5,984 bases of DNA, taken from positions 1 through 5,984 of the forward strand of contig SAAR01000202.1 in assembly GCA_009916335.1 (NCBI GenBank). Direction: 5' to 3'. A model generated the notes under the pieces. That model ran no database searches, had not been told where the DNA came from, and saw only the letters and a program-made list of their open reading frames with translations. The translations under genes were made by a program, and so were the position numbers. Each line of letters opens with the position of its first letter. The first letter of the stretch is position 1. This DNA is from Erysipelotrichia bacterium. Its GTDB lineage: Bacteria; Bacillota_I; Bacilli_A; Erysipelotrichales; Erysipelotrichaceae. Below, in pieces: positions 1 through 4,854 of the stretch.

Positions 1-572
1 TTGCGCATGTGGAGAGTGAGACTTTAGAAGACAAACATATCGAGCTTTTTGGAAAATTAGAAGACGCCATCAAAGCTAAAAAATGTGTCCGGTTTGACTA
101 TAAAAAACATAGCTTTGAAGTCAAGCCTCTAAAATTAGCATTCTTTGATGGATTTTGGTACTTACTGGCATTGGATATTGAAAATAGTGATAAATTTAAA
201 AAATTCCATCTTAAATCGATTGCTACTTTATCCCTTGGAGAAGTGAGTTTTTCTTTAGCAACAGATTTGGAAGAGAGGCTTAGAAAAGCCAATTCTATTT
301 GGTTTGATTTGGATAAAAAGCCAATAGATGTGCATTTACTCATTGATAAAGAGGTCATGACCTATTTTGAAAGAAAGCCTTTAAGAGGGCAGAGCATTGT
401 CGGCAAAGATACCGATGGTTCTACTGAAATCATGATATCCATTACGCATGAAATGGAAATTCTACCACTTATTTTTTGGTACATCCCCTATATTAAAGTT
501 CTTTATCCCCCATCGCTAGCAGAGGTTGTTAAAAAAAGAACTCATGATTATGTGAAAAGTTTAGGAGCATAA
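1..572 (+). CDS. WYL-domain transcriptional regulator, C-terminal part (5' end outside window), BrxR-like candidate
   Basis: The reading frame is open through the left edge, so the N-terminus, where a winged-helix DNA-binding domain would be expected, is missing. A GTG at 9 is in frame but is unlikely to be the true start, because the visible part is only WYL plus the following domain. Counting from that GTG, residues about 16-76 form the WYL domain: a basic RFDY stretch (28-31), a K-P-L-K-L strand, the name-giving WYL triplet (50-52, bases 156-164) and FHLKSI (66-71) where the family usually has FRLDRI. The remaining ~100 residues resemble the WCX C-terminal extension and end in a Lys/Arg-rich helix. 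WYL regulators sense ligands, often nucleic acids, and BrxR-type members repress BREX and other defence loci. Position ahead of a BREX operon supports that role, but the DNA-binding half is not visible. The family call is firm; the BrxR assignment is inference. Confidence 0.85.
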   Translation, partial: AHVESETLEDKHIELFGKLEDAIKAKKCVRFDYKKHSFEVKPLKLAFFDGFWYLLALDIENSDKFKKFHLKSIATLSLGEVSFSLATDLEERLRKANSIWFDLDKKPIDVHLLIDKEVMTYFERKPLRGQSIVGKDTDGSTEIMISITHEMEILPLIFWYIPYIKVLYPPSLAEVVKKRTHDYVKSLGA

Positions 573-575
573 AAA

Positions 576-589
576 GACATTTATATGTC
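576..589. promoter_or_regulatory. Palindrome GACA-N6-TGTC, candidate operator copy 1
   Basis: GACATTTATATGTC is an inverted repeat with 5-bp arms (GACAT/ATGTC) and a 4-bp centre. It starts three bases after the WYL gene's stop codon and lies 58 bp before the next gene's preferred ATG (648). Together with flanking AA and C it shares 16 of 17 bases with the copy at 1213-1226. There is no T-run after it, so it is not a terminator. Operator function is inferred from the repetition and position. Confidence 0.6.
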
Positions 590-613
590 CGCATCTTGGT
601 GTAAACTTTTGCC

Positions 614-619
614 TATAAA
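614..619 (+). promoter_or_regulatory. Possible -10 box (TATAAA) for the CXCX4C gene
   Basis: TATAAA lies about 29 bp upstream of the ATG at 648, with a TG two bases before it. I see no convincing -35 box. If it is real, the palindrome at 576-589 would sit at about -43 relative to the transcription start. Confidence 0.35.
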
Positions 620-647
620 TAACCTAACATCACATAAAAGGCATCAA

Positions 648-1088
648 ATGACACCAAAAAAAACAATTTCTATTCCTCTAAATAAAGCACCTATCTGCCT
701 AAGCTTTCTTCAGCGCATTATGGATTTTAGTGGTTGTCTAAAAATATCCGACGAAGTATTATCGCAAGTGAGTATTACGGGTATGTGTCAATGTCAACAA
801 AAAGATTGTTCAACGTTTTATTTGAAGCGAAGCAAAGAATGGAGCGAAGAAGCGCAAGGAGCCTATCTTATAGACAGTTCGAAAGGAATTACCATTATTC
901 ATTTGGGCAAAAAGGGCTACATGGAAGTTGAAGCACTTATGTATGATGATTTTCCTTATAGAGCCGAGTTAAAAAGAGTGTTAAAAAGTAATTTTAAAGA
1001 TCCAGCACCCAAAGAGTATGCAAAACTAGATGCCTATTTTTCCGACCTTGCTTCAGGAGATATGCAGACTATTGTTCTTGATGAATAG
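648..1088 (+). CDS. Unrecognised 146-residue protein with CXCX4C motif
   Basis: I do not recognise this protein. The ATG at 648 is preferred because AAAAGG lies 6-7 bases upstream. An in-frame ATG at 585 would extend it by 21 residues, but that ATG lies inside the palindrome at 576-589 and has no good ribosome binding site. Visible features, numbered from ATG 648, are a three-cysteine motif C47-X-C49-X4-C54 inside GMCQCQQKDCSTFYLK, which could hold zinc, then alternating strand-like segments (AYLID, ITIIHLG, YMEVEALMYDD), then a basic helix (about 106-115) and an acidic C-terminus. There is no signal peptide or membrane segment, so it is probably cytoplasmic. It follows the WYL gene by 75 bases on the same strand, with an operator-like palindrome between them, so it may be controlled by the WYL protein. 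A metal-binding or small regulatory role is only a guess. Confidence 0.75.
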   Translation: MTPKKTISIPLNKAPICLSFLQRIMDFSGCLKISDEVLSQVSITGMCQCQQKDCSTFYLKRSKEWSEEAQGAYLIDSSKGITIIHLGKKGYMEVEALMYDDFPYRAELKRVLKSNFKDPAPKEYAKLDAYFSDLASGDMQTIVLDE

Positions 1089-1106
1089 ATTAAACTTCTA
1101 GGAACC

Positions 1107-1128
1107 AGTGTGATTATTACAACACACT
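1107..1128. repeat. Inverted repeat (hairpin) downstream of the CXCX4C gene
   Basis: The arms AGTGTG (1107-1112) and CACACT (1123-1128) are perfect complements. With one bulged A at 1113 the stem extends by TT/AA to 8 bp with a 5-base loop. It begins 18 bases after the stop at 1088. It is followed by a C-run and A-rich DNA rather than a T-run, so it is at best a weak or factor-assisted terminator; it could also be a protein-binding site. Confidence 0.4.
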
Positions 1129-1212
1129 AAATTCCCCCTAAAACCTTAAAACTATCTATCTTTTAGGCTTACAAATGGGCAATGTTTTGAAAAATGATTA
1201 TTTCTATTTTAA

Positions 1213-1226
1213 GACATTAATATGTC
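1213..1226. promoter_or_regulatory. Palindrome GACA-N6-TGTC, candidate operator copy 2
   Basis: GACATTAATATGTC has the same GACAT/ATGTC arms as the copy at 576-589, differing at one central base; the flanking AA before and C after are also kept. It lies 38 bp upstream of the trmH-like start codon. A weak -10-like TATTCT is found 12 bases after it (1239-1244), the same spacing as between copy 3 and its -10 box. That arrangement fits an operator overlapping the promoter of the methyltransferase gene. Confidence 0.6.
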
Positions 1227-1264
1227 CAAATAAAGCAGTATTCTTTTAAATAAAGGGAGAAAAA

Positions 1265-1843
1265 ATGGATATACAACTAGATAAAGCGTCTCTTAGAAAA
1301 AATAAACTGTTAAAAAAAGACTTTATACAAAGGAAAAGGATTCCAGTACAAATAGTGCTTGATGGATTAAGCAATGCATATAATATAGGTGTTATCATCC
1401 GTATTTGTGAAGCTTTTTGCTTTGAAGCGGTACATTTATGTGGAAAAACGCCTAGTCTTTCTTCAAAAAAAATTCAAAAGACAAGTAGAAAATTAGAAAG
1501 ATGGATTAAAATTTATGAAGGCAGAACGACAAATGAGACACTAAAAATTTTAAAGGAATTAGACTATATGGTATTGGCAGCTGAATTAAGCAGTGATAGT
1601 CAAGAGTATACACGTGTAAGGTATCCCGATAAAAAGATAGCGCTTGTTTTTGGAAATGAAAAGAATGGTATCTCTTCAGAAGTCTTAAATTTGTGTGATC
1701 AGACGATCCATATTCCACTTTTTGGAATGTCAAATTCTTTAAATGTCTCTAGTGCGGCAAGCATAATGCTAAGTCATATTTTGAGTACAAAATTCAATGA
1801 TTTTTTTGATACTGAAAATAATTTGGAAAGCCAATTAGGGTAA
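1265..1843 (+). CDS. TrmH/SpoU-family RNA (guanosine-2'-O)-methyltransferase
   Basis: This 192-residue protein belongs to the SPOUT superfamily, whose trefoil-knot enzymes use S-adenosylmethionine to methylate the ribose 2'-OH of tRNA or rRNA. All three class motifs are present: motif 1, NAYNIGVIIR (37-46), with N40 and R46 at the spacing of the catalytic Asn/Arg of TrmH; motif 2, LVFGNEKNGIS (127-137); motif 3, IPLFGMSNSLNVSSAAS (150-166). Motifs 2 and 3 look closer to TrmH (tRNA Gm18) than to rRNA-specific RlmB, and the N-terminal RNA-binding extension typical of RlmB is absent. The C-terminal tail is shorter than in E. coli TrmH. The ATG at 1265 has GGGAG (1255-1259) five bases upstream. 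The gene stands alone, with an operator-like palindrome ahead and a toxin-antitoxin pair behind. The substrate cannot be read from sequence; a general housekeeping role or a defence-linked role are both possible. Confidence 0.9.
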   Translation: MDIQLDKASLRKNKLLKKDFIQRKRIPVQIVLDGLSNAYNIGVIIRICEAFCFEAVHLCGKTPSLSSKKIQKTSRKLERWIKIYEGRTTNETLKILKELDYMVLAAELSSDSQEYTRVRYPDKKIALVFGNEKNGISSEVLNLCDQTIHIPLFGMSNSLNVSSAASIMLSHILSTKFNDFFDTENNLESQLG

Positions 1844-1894
1844 AAAAGTGGAAGAGGGGAGCTGAAGGAGAGGAGAGTGTTCAAAGATTCATCA

Positions 1895-1909
1895 TTTAAT
1901 TCAATTAAA
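1895..1909. repeat. AT-rich inverted repeat in the trmH-mntA gap
   Basis: TTTAATT (1895-1901) and AATTAAA (1903-1909) are perfect complements around a single C. A further pair, GGATTT (1921-1926) and AAATCC (1935-1940), lies just after it with an 8-base loop. Such repeats arise easily in AT-rich DNA, so function is uncertain. Confidence 0.3.
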
Positions 1910-1942
1910 GGTTAAAATACGGATTTCAATTCAAAAATCCCT

Positions 1943-1954
1943 GCAGAATTCTGC
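1943..1954. promoter_or_regulatory. Perfect 12-bp palindrome upstream of mntA, candidate autoregulatory operator
   Basis: GCAGAATTCTGC reads the same on both strands without a spacer. It ends 19 bases before the TATAAT at 1974-1979, so it covers the -35 region of the toxin-antitoxin promoter. Many toxin-antitoxin operons repress themselves through such sites, although the MntA-HepT pair has no obvious DNA-binding domain. The role is inferred. Confidence 0.4.
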
Positions 1955-1973
1955 TATTCGTCTAACATTAAGT

Positions 1974-1979
1974 TATAAT
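1974..1979 (+). promoter_or_regulatory. -10 box (TATAAT) of the mntA-hepT promoter
   Basis: A consensus TATAAT lies 23 bp before the mntA ATG and is followed by a very strong ribosome binding site, AAGGAGG (1991-1997), five bases before the ATG. No clear -35 box is seen. Confidence 0.6.
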
Positions 1980-2002
1980 ATCGCTACCATAAGGAGGAAT
2001 AA

Positions 2003-2302
2003 ATGCTCACAAAACAAGATGTGTTAGATTATCTTAAAAATCATAAGCAATATTTCCATGATCATTATGGCCTAGAAAAAATTGGTTTATTTGGTTCATT
2101 TGCGAGGGGAGATTACTCAACTTCAAGTGATATTGATATACTTTTTGAGGTAGATACTAAGAAAAAGTTTTCTATGTTTAAATATTTAGAACTGAATAAA
2201 TATCTAGAAGATGGGTTTAAAACAAAAGTAGATTTAGTAAGAGAAGCGTCGCTCAAAGAAGGCATAAAACCTTATATTCACAAAGATCTAATTTATGTTT
2301 AA
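2003..2302 (+). CDS. mntA: MntA-family nucleotidyltransferase antitoxin
   Basis: This 99-residue minimal nucleotidyltransferase belongs to the DNA polymerase beta superfamily. The signature GSX10DXD is intact: G31-S32, ten residues (FARGDYSTSS), then D43-I-D45. A third acidic residue expected to complete the metal site is D77, in KVDLV. In characterised MNT-HEPN pairs this protein neutralises the HepT ribonuclease by transferring AMP units from ATP to a tyrosine of the toxin; complete motifs suggest that activity here. Length is typical for the family. The ATG has a near-perfect Shine-Dalgarno, AAGGAGG, five bases upstream. The last eight bases overlap the start of hepT, so the two are translationally coupled and co-transcribed. 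Homologous MNT domains also occur alone, but the adjacent HEPN partner makes the toxin-antitoxin reading firm. Confidence 0.92.
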   Translation: MLTKQDVLDYLKNHKQYFHDHYGLEKIGLFGSFARGDYSTSSDIDILFEVDTKKKFSMFKYLELNKYLEDGFKTKVDLVREASLKEGIKPYIHKDLIYV

Positions 2303-2645
2303 ATCTCAGCGTGATTGGACGCTATACGTCAAAGATATCTTCAGGGAATGTGAACGTATTGAAACTTTTGTTTATGGCATTACGTATGAACAATTTACGG
2401 ATAATATTGAAAAAGTGTATGCTGTAGCCAAAGCGTTTGAGAATATTGGAGAAGCAGTGAAACAGCTGCCTCAAGAATTAACTTCAAAATATCCTAATAT
2501 TCCATGGAGTGAAATAGCTAAAATGAGAGATGTATTAACACATCATTATTTTGGCTTAGATGATAAAGTATTATGGGATACGCTTGATGAAGACTTTAAG
2601 CTCTTTAAATTAACAATAGAACAAATGCTAAAAGAAATAGGGTAG
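2295..2645 (+). CDS. hepT: HepT-family HEPN ribonuclease toxin (DUF86)
   Basis: This 116-residue helical protein carries the HEPN active-site motif RX4-6HXY as R78-DVLT-H83-H-Y85 (inside KMRDVLTHHYFG). Arg and His form the RNase site, and the Tyr is the residue AMPylated by MntA in studied pairs. Preceding segments (about 41-58, with FENIGEAVKQL) match the family. HepT toxins cleave RNA, including tRNA in one characterised cyanobacterial pair, and stop growth when not neutralised. The ATG lies inside the last codons of mntA, in the ATGTTTAA overlap, and has only a weak ribosome binding site of its own, which agrees with translational coupling. All key residues are present, so the toxin is predicted to be active. 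Its location beside a BREX operon fits a back-up abortive defence role or simple locus stabilisation; both are inference. Confidence 0.92.
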   Translation: MFKSQRDWTLYVKDIFRECERIETFVYGITYEQFTDNIEKVYAVAKAFENIGEAVKQLPQELTSKYPNIPWSEIAKMRDVLTHHYFGLDDKVLWDTLDEDFKLFKLTIEQMLKEIG

Positions 2646-2674
2646 TGTACTTGTTTGTTCTCGTATAAACAGTG

Positions 2675-2707
2675 TTCAAATTTAACTTTGAAAATCTAAA
2701 TTTTCAA
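2675..2707. repeat. Two overlapping inverted repeats after hepT
   Basis: TTCAAA (2675-2680) pairs with TTTGAA (2687-2692) around TTTAAC. TTGAAAAT (2688-2695) pairs with ATTTTCAA (2700-2707) around CTAA. The two share the segment 2688-2692, so the folds are mutually exclusive. The first begins 29 bases after the hepT stop. A weak terminator is possible, but the stems are nearly all A-T and there is no following T-run. Confidence 0.4.
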
Positions 2708-2715
2708 TAATTAGC

Positions 2716-2762
2716 CTCGAATTTAAAATTGACATGGATTATTCATTCTCGAGATATTTAAA
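2716..2762. repeat. Short imperfect direct repeat CTCGA-(GAT)-ATTTAAA
   Basis: CTCGAATTTAAA at 2716-2727 recurs at 2748-2762 with GAT inserted after CTCGA. The two copies are 32 bases apart, about three helical turns. Partly AT-rich, so chance cannot be excluded. Confidence 0.3.
2729..2758 (+). promoter_or_regulatory. Possible sigma-70 promoter TTGACA-18-GATATT
   Basis: A perfect -35 hexamer TTGACA (2729-2734) is followed after 18 bases by GATATT (2753-2758), a four-of-six match to the -10 consensus. It would drive rightward transcription with a leader of about 150 bases before the ATG at 2919. It would also read through the palindrome at 2825-2844. It competes with the closer box at 2854-2859 as the promoter for the downstream gene. 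Confidence 0.3.
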
Positions 2763-2824
2763 CTCATGCTAAACTATAGATTTGCTTCAAAAGTCCTCTG
2801 TTAATTCTTCCTTGTGGCTAGTCT

Positions 2825-2844
2825 ATGGACACTATGCTGTCCAT
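2825..2844. promoter_or_regulatory. Palindrome GACA-N6-TGTC, candidate operator copy 3 (extended arms)
   Basis: ATGGACA (2825-2831) and TGTCCAT (2838-2844) are perfect 7-bp arms around CTATGC. The core 2828-2841 has the same GACA-N6-TGTC form and spacing as the copies at 576-589 and 1213-1226, although its outer arms and centre differ. It covers the -35 region of the promoter whose -10 is TACAAT at 2854-2859, a position suited to repression. Confidence 0.55.
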
Positions 2845-2850
2845 CGGTTT

Positions 2851-2859
2851 TGTTACAAT
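2851..2859 (+). promoter_or_regulatory. Extended -10 box (TG-T-TACAAT) for the Cys-cluster gene
   Basis: TGTTACAAT combines a TG extension with a five-of-six -10 hexamer (TACAAT, 2854-2859). Extended -10 promoters do not need a -35 box, and the -35 region here is occupied by the palindrome at 2825-2844. The transcription start would fall near 2866, giving a leader of about 50 bases. Confidence 0.45.
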
Positions 2860-2918
2860 GGCATAAAATATTTGTTTTTAATAGAACAGCTCTAAAATGA
2901 TATATGAGGGGCCATTGC

Positions 2919-3422
2919 ATGGAAAATAGCACTATACTTATTGAATTAGCAAAAACAATTTATGATAAAAAATGGTGTTTTAAGCACTGTGGTCATTGTA
3001 TGATGTGTGGCTCAATAAATGTTTTAGATGCTTTGTATGCGCTCCCACAAAAAGAAGTTGAAGAAGCTTTCCTATCCATCGATGAAACAATGACAGATAA
3101 ATCATTAGAAGATATTCAGAAACTTTTTTCCTATTATGAAAGTGCTGGAGGGTTTGAACATTTTCAAGAATTTCATTGGGTGCCCCATTTAAAACTATTA
3201 CACAATACAATTGATGTTAAAAAGATAAAAGAGAACTGGCAGTTGAAAAGTCAAAATAGACCAAACTGTAGCTATACACTTCTTCTAGATAGAATCAAAT
3301 TACAAGAAAAGCTCTATCCTAAAAAAGAGAAAAATAAAATACCCTATGGCTTTGATGGAAGAGCAAAATATGAAGATTCTGATGATGAAATTATAATACG
3401 TCAAGGATGGTATGAGCGGTAA
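2919..3422 (+). CDS. Unrecognised 167-residue protein with CX3CX2CX2C cluster
   Basis: I do not recognise this protein. The ATG at 2919 is chosen because GAGGGG (2906-2911) lies seven bases upstream; an ATG at 2904 would add five residues and lacks a binding site. Its clearest feature is four cysteines close to the N-terminus, C20-X3-C24-X2-C27-X2-C30, within WCFKHCGHCMMCG, with two histidines (H23, H26) between them. This could bind an iron-sulfur cluster or zinc. The middle is helical with many acidic and aromatic residues (FEHFQEFHW, 79-87), and the C-terminus is charged (KKEKNK, then DSDDE). No signal peptide or membrane segment is seen. It lies 114 bases before brxA on the same strand but has a separate promoter region with an operator-like palindrome, so it is not clearly part of the brx operon. 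Co-location suggests a defence-linked accessory, without direct evidence. Confidence 0.75.
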   Translation: MENSTILIELAKTIYDKKWCFKHCGHCMMCGSINVLDALYALPQKEVEEAFLSIDETMTDKSLEDIQKLFSYYESAGGFEHFQEFHWVPHLKLLHNTIDVKKIKENWQLKSQNRPNCSYTLLLDRIKLQEKLYPKKEKNKIPYGFDGRAKYEDSDDEIIIRQGWYER

Positions 3423-3477
3423 AAGTGCATTAGTGAACTTTGTACAGAAAAGTATTTAAATAAAAGTGACTGAGTAA

Positions 3478-3489
3478 CTTATTAATAAG
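3478..3489. promoter_or_regulatory. Perfect 12-bp palindrome upstream of brxA, candidate operator
   Basis: CTTATTAATAAG is self-complementary with no spacer. It ends 22 bases before the TATAAT at 3512, next to the expected -35 position. It does not resemble the GACA-N6-TGTC sites. Since it is mostly A-T, a chance origin is possible. Confidence 0.35.
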
Positions 3490-3511
3490 GCTTAATCAAT
3501 TGTGTAAAAGA

Positions 3512-3517
3512 TATAAT
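3512..3517 (+). promoter_or_regulatory. -10 box (TATAAT) of the brx operon promoter
   Basis: A consensus TATAAT lies 19 bp before the preferred brxA start at 3537, within the gap after the Cys-cluster gene. The predicted transcription start near 3524 would leave a very short leader, just enough to include the AAGGAG at 3526-3531. No clear -35 box is present. Confidence 0.5.
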
Positions 3518-3536
3518 AATTAAAAAAGGAGTGCGA

Positions 3537-4307
3537 TTGAATTATAATACAGATATTAATATCATCGGAAGCATTCCAGATTACACACTCATTTATAAAG
3601 CCATCGAAAAACATGCCATCCAAGGGGGTGAGCTTGAAAAATCGATTATTGCTGATAATGAATTTGACTTTAGAACAGAAAAATCACGCAAACGATTTGT
3701 TTCCGCTCTGTATTCAGCCTTTCTCGCCTTTAAAACACCGATTCATCAAGCTGTCCTTGAAGATATTTTTAAATCTGACACTTCCTTATTTACCAAACAA
3801 ATGGTGCTTTTTTGGCAATTTTCTATTATTAATACACTTTTTTTCGAAATCAATATCAATGTCTTTATAAAAAATTATTTCTCTGGTAGGGTATCTTTTC
3901 CAAAAGAGGATATTGAAGCATATATCAAAGAAATTATTTCTAAAAATCCAGAACTAAAAGATAAATGGTCTAAATTGACTATAGAAACAATTGCTTCAAA
4001 GTATTTGACGATTCTAAAAAAATTAGATTTAGTCGAAGGAAGTTTGAAAAAAAGTTTTAAGCATATTCAAATCTCGAACGAAGCATTGTTGATTTTTATA
4101 AACCTTGTTTTAACCGTTGAGCCTGAATGTTCAAATTTCTTTGATTCAAAATTATTTCCATTATGCTTTATATCTAAAGAAAATTTTCTTATTCGTGCGA
4201 AAGAGCTAGCAGGTAAAGATCTCATTGAGCTTAGCTTCAATGGGACATTACTCAAAATTACATCCAAAAATAAAATCCAGGATAATAACAATGTCTTTTC
4301 AGACTGA
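3537..4307 (+). CDS. brxA: BREX protein BrxA (DUF1819)
   Basis: This 256-residue protein is the first core gene of a type 1 BREX phage-defence operon. BrxA is a small, mostly helical DNA-binding protein; BREX methylates host DNA and blocks phage replication. Family features are an N-terminal helix after GSIPDY (11-16), a region rich in conserved positions around TEKSRKRFVSALYSAF, and a later winged-helix-like part with TIETIASKYLTILKKLDLVEG. The TTG at 3537 is preferred: AAGGAG (3526-3531) ends five bases before it, whereas the in-frame GTG at 3531 overlaps that Shine-Dalgarno and cannot use it. A non-ATG start may keep expression low. The last 17 bases overlap brxB. It is somewhat longer than the ~200-residue BrxA proteins that I know of. 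Assignment rests on sequence resemblance plus the following brxB and brxC. Confidence 0.85.
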   Translation: MNYNTDINIIGSIPDYTLIYKAIEKHAIQGGELEKSIIADNEFDFRTEKSRKRFVSALYSAFLAFKTPIHQAVLEDIFKSDTSLFTKQMVLFWQFSIINTLFFEININVFIKNYFSGRVSFPKEDIEAYIKEIISKNPELKDKWSKLTIETIASKYLTILKKLDLVEGSLKKSFKHIQISNEALLIFINLVLTVEPECSNFFDSKLFPLCFISKENFLIRAKELAGKDLIELSFNGTLLKITSKNKIQDNNNVFSD

Positions 4308-4839
4308 ACATCAAAAAAAGCTTGAAGATTTAACCTATCAACTCAATAACCTAGAAGAACTAAGAAGAACAGCCAATGGTGGAAATTCCATCCTTTTTAC
4401 ATTCCCGCCAAAAGAAGAGCAAGAGTATATTGATTTGCTGCATCTCCATTATCAAGAAAAAGCAAAATTTATAGATATTAGCAAACTATTGATTTCTTTT
4501 ATTGATTCTTACGGCTGGGAAGAGTTTGAAGAACTTTACAAAGATTTGAAATCAACACCGTACCTTTTATTTAAGTCAGACGCTCCAGAAAAAGACCTAT
4601 TTGATAGCATTATTGATGCTATCTCAGAAGCAAACAATCAAGATAAAATTCCTATTCTTATGCGAACAGGGATACTTTGTGGCACAGGGATAGAAAATCA
4701 AAATATTATGGAACATAGAGTTGTTATGGCACTTAAACATCCGTTGGTGATTCTCTACCCCGCAACATTCAAAAATCACGATCTTATGTTTCTTAACTTT
4801 CGTCCAGCCAATAAATACAGATGCACTGTTGTAGCATAA
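4291..4839 (+). CDS. brxB: BREX protein BrxB (DUF1788)
   Basis: This 182-residue protein matches the BrxB family, a small cytoplasmic component needed for BREX defence whose biochemical role is not settled. The recognisable parts are the N-terminal NSILFTFPPKEEQEY (32-46) and the C-terminal block RTGILCGTGI...HPLVILYPATF...NKYRCTVV (125-181), corresponding to the family's conserved PLV-YPG and N-YYR segments. The ATG at 4291 has AGGA (4279-4282) eight bases upstream and lies inside the end of brxA; the 17-base overlap implies translational coupling. An open frame continues upstream to an ATG at 4225, but that would mean an 83-base overlap and has no good binding site. brxC starts 15 bases after the stop. 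No membrane segment is present. Confidence 0.88.
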   Translation: MSFQTEHQKKLEDLTYQLNNLEELRRTANGGNSILFTFPPKEEQEYIDLLHLHYQEKAKFIDISKLLISFIDSYGWEEFEELYKDLKSTPYLLFKSDAPEKDLFDSIIDAISEANNQDKIPILMRTGILCGTGIENQNIMEHRVVMALKHPLVILYPATFKNHDLMFLNFRPANKYRCTVVA

Positions 4840-4854
4840 TAAAGGAATTTCGAT

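Noticed and set aside
98..358. Antisense open frame of 86 codons inside the WYL gene
   Set aside because: It is fully covered by a gene with clear family motifs on the other strand and shows no recognisable protein features.
576..589. Palindrome after the WYL stop read as an intrinsic terminator
   Set aside because: Only 5-bp A-T-rich arms and no T-run follow, and the same element recurs ahead of other genes where a terminator makes no sense.
734..931. Alternate-frame open stretch within the CXCX4C gene
   Set aside because: Overlaps the better-supported frame entirely, has no ribosome binding site and an unlikely residue composition.
1506..1733. Antisense open frame inside the trmH-like gene
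   Set aside because: Shadow of the conserved SPOUT motifs 2 and 3 on the other strand.
2976..3008. CX3CX2C in the Cys-cluster protein read as a radical SAM motif
   Set aside because: The spacing fits, but the protein has only 167 residues, with no room for the radical SAM barrel and no glycine-rich SAM-binding strand after the cluster.
2980..3210. Antisense open frame inside the Cys-cluster gene
   Set aside because: No ribosome binding site or family features; the + strand gene has a strong Shine-Dalgarno and a coherent cysteine motif.
3613..3870. Alternate-frame open stretch within brxA
   Set aside because: A frame shadow of brxA with leucine/serine/phenylalanine-rich composition typical of shifted AT-rich DNA.
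4067..4291. Antisense open frame across the end of brxA
   Set aside because: Covered by brxA and no independent evidence of coding.
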